Positions 62,101 to 64,000 of a DNA stretch of 64,000 nt are shown piece after piece. The notes beneath the pieces were generated by a model. It was not told the DNA's origin. It saw only the letters and a list, made by a program, of their open reading frames with translations, and searched no databases. The position numbers and the translations under genes are program-made. The stretch's first letter is position 1, and every line of letters begins with the position of its first letter. The stretch covers positions 9,013,201 to 9,077,200 of the forward strand of contig OZ038422.1 of the NCBI GenBank assembly GCA_964036155.1, given 5' to 3'. This DNA comes from Diploscapter coronatus (taxonomy: Eukaryota > Nematoda > Chromadorea > Rhabditida > Rhabditidae).

Positions 62101-64000
62101 AAGAACAAATGTAGTTCGAGAAGGAAGTTTGAGAATGCAGTGGAATTTTGGCAGGATAATTATCTTCCCAAGAGTGTAAACCTTTCTTCCAAACACTTTC
62201 TCTCTCATTCATTTTTCCACTCTTTGTATGGTAAAGATTACGCAGCCTGGAATTTTATGCACTGCTAAAATTTCTAAACCTGGAACCGAAAGAATTTCAT
62301 ATACACACATATCTGAGGGGGAAGAAGATATAGCTTCCTTCGTTACACGATCCTTGATTCACTGAGTAATTTTGCAGGTAGATCCGAAACTGGAGGTGGA
62401 CCCGAAGCCGTCGAATCGCCAGAAGATGATCGGCTTCGGCAGAGGAAAGAGACTTCCCATCGGTCCGCCCATGATGGGCCCGCCTGTGTAAGTCGAAACA
62501 AACTGAACAAATGGGGCATCGGAGAGTTTATTCTTAATGAAGGAACGAGGGCATCTTCAATGTCCCAATTAGGAAACATGAAAAATATGATACTCTTGAC
62601 TGACGAAAGTGACAATTCAGAAATTGCCATTCATGAGATTTTCGAAATTAAACACTTTCTATCTGTCACTCAAAAGATGTGTAAGAAAAACTTGATAATT
62701 AGTTAGTTTATAAGTTTCTTGCAAATTCCAATACACAGGGATACGACTTTCTAAAAAATGAATCAAAATCAACACAATTTTATTATTTATCATTGAAAGA
62801 AAGAGAACATTTTATCATTTCGGGAACAAATTTTGCGAAAAAAGACGAAATATCATATTTACTCGAAGGGAATGGCAATACGAATTTAGTCATATGGTGG
62901 AACTGCTTTCAGAATGCCCGTTCCGTTCTGGAGCACGCCTGGAGGTCACCCGATGATGTTCGAAGGCCGCAGATTCGAGACTCCGGATGACCGTCACGTG
63001 CAGGCGAAACACACGGCCATCTATCCGGACGACGTACAGCTCAACGAAATCGAGGAGCTCGTCATCGAGACTGAGAAGGCTCTAAAGAGAGTCTCCGACT
63101 TCTTCCACAGCAGGTCAGCAAATGCGGGAAACAGTGAAACTAGCTGAATGTTAGACAGATCCAGGAACGTTGGCAGTGCAGTTCTTTGCGAATTTTTGCA
63201 TTGCCAGCGTACGTCCCTGGACAGATTTGATACTGTTATCCTCGAAAATTTCTCATTATCTAAACAGCGATCATGTAAAAATGGGAGCTCTACAATTCAG
63301 GATAACTTGCTTCTTCTACCTAATTATCACTTGTGGATATAAATATTTTCAAGTCTGTTAACACGAGATGAAATTCTCCTGAACCACTGTATGAAAACGA
63401 TCAAAATTGTAATCTTCAGAGACCACCCTGAGAAGGCGAAAGAGGTGACGATGTCTGAGGAGGAGAAGAAGGAAGGCGAGAAAACTGACGAGCAGAAAGA
63501 AGCAGACAAGGAGCCCGACAGACTGCTCAAGGGAGTCATGAGAGTGGGACTGCTGTCTGAGGGACTCCTGCTCAAGGGAGATACTGAGGTAGGATTCATG
63601 AAAATGCAAATATCGAAGCATGAAGAAATAGTGTACAAAATGCGTGTTTTTATATTTTCTAAAGAAGAAAAGTTAAAAGTGGGCACATGGAAGAGATCGA
63701 CTAAACAAAATAGTTGGTTCATTACAAAACTCATAGAAATAACGAAGATCGAAATAATCACGAATATTTCAGGTGCGTCTCGTGGTGCTGTGCTCGCAGA
63801 TTCCGACTCTGCCTCTGCTCGAGGAAGTGGCCAAACTCATGCGCGAGCATTATCAGGTAGATATACTAATAGGCACGCACATGCCAACTGAATGAATGGC
63901 AAAGCAATGCCTCCCTTTTTCATGCACCATCTTTATCAGTTTTCTATAGTATTTTTTTTTCTAGTTTATGCATTTTCATCACAGCGAAATGAAATGAGAA
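56138..64000 (+). CDS. ZFR: ZFR: zinc-finger and DZF-domain RNA-binding protein (3' end beyond window)
   Basis: Exons: 56138-56157, 56401-56514, 57064-57187, 57475-57679, 58169-58243, 58570-58686, 58919-59130, 59256-59503, 61479-61650, 61859-61912, 61962-62090, 62378-62487, 62913-63113, 63420-63588 and 63773-63856, all in phase, then on past the edge. ZFR binds double-stranded RNA and affects splicing and RNA editing. The N-terminal part is an Ala/Tyr/Thr/Gln-rich low-complexity region. Three C2H2 zinc fingers of the dsRNA-binding type follow: [20 protein letters not shown] (58919 exon), [20 protein letters not shown] (59256 exon) and [20 protein letters not shown] (61962 exon), each with a second His about 6 residues on. 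A polyproline stretch (PPPPPPPD) follows finger 2. The DZF domain starts at [16 protein letters not shown] and runs through [20 protein letters not shown]. The intron 59504-61478 contains a 1.68-kb foldback repeat; without splicing the frame stops at 59514. Confidence 0.94.
56654..56699. repeat. Small hairpin in a ZFR intron
   Basis: AACCCGCACC at about 56648 pairs with GGTGCGGGTT ending near 56699, with further weak pairing inside. GC-rich in an AT-rich intron; probably a small degenerate foldback. Confidence 0.5.
59649..61325. mobile_element. 1.68-kb foldback element inside a ZFR intron
   Basis: The left arm (TTAAGAGTGAATGTCA at 59649, GCGGAACAGGGGTCCGTC, then TTTTTCACGCTGATTCTCAT) recurs inverted to the right end at about 61325. 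Landmarks pair all the way in: ACTACGGTAGCTTGAAGTTT, CTGGGGGTATGTTAAAGTCA in the right arm against its inverse on the left, and TATATAGGGTAACTTCGGGT on the right against the left inverse at about 60308. The centre, near 60470-60490, pairs only weakly. Arms are about 800 bases. No long open frame inside, so non-autonomous. Confidence 0.9.

Overview
This window is nuclear DNA of a nematode. It is AT-rich, the genes are split into many small exons, most 3' splice sites read TTTCAG or TTTTAG, and the clearest genes match nematode families: a MEL-26-type MATH-BTB protein, a GLD-4-type poly(A) polymerase, sestrin, CSK, Derlin-1/CUP-2 and ZFR. From memory, the C. elegans counterparts of all six lie on chromosome I, and gld-4 and mel-26 are close neighbours there, so the window looks like part of the chromosome I-equivalent linkage group. 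I cannot name the species. Introns are longer and genes sparser than in C. elegans.

Layout: (1) 1-6060, no exon seen. (2) 6061-8727 (+), last exons of a GLD-4/Trf4-like poly(A) polymerase. (3) 10678-13930 (+), complete mel-26-like gene. (4) 16748 to about 18701 (+), small single-pass membrane protein, 3' end uncertain. (5) 18702-22675, intergenic, with two hAT-type MITEs that keep exact 8-bp target duplications. (6) 22676-28913 (-), sestrin, 5' end unresolved. (7) 32989-36799 (+), C-terminal Src kinase. (8) 39489-44573 (+), myotubularin-related pseudophosphatase. (9) 45344-47635 (+), Derlin-1. (10) 48911-51077 (-), F-box protein. (11) 52686-55303 (+), a gene I do not recognise, with nested transposons in its first intron. 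(12) 56138 to beyond the window end (+), ZFR-type zinc-finger/DZF protein whose intron carries a 1.68-kb foldback repeat.

Exon chains were built by hand and checked for reading phase across every junction; the complete mel-26, CSK, MTMR and Derlin models come to 364, 486, 715 and 253 aa, normal for their families. The genes do not form one pathway. They are unrelated conserved genes: mRNA tailing, CUL3 ubiquitination, nutrient sensing, Src control, phosphoinositide scaffolding, ER-associated degradation and RNA binding.

The most unusual content is repetitive: two hAT MITEs, several hairpin MITEs, a 370-bp dispersed family with one copy split by a second palindromic element, and the long foldback inside ZFR. 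I found no convincing new multi-gene system, and no tRNA, rRNA or CRISPR array.
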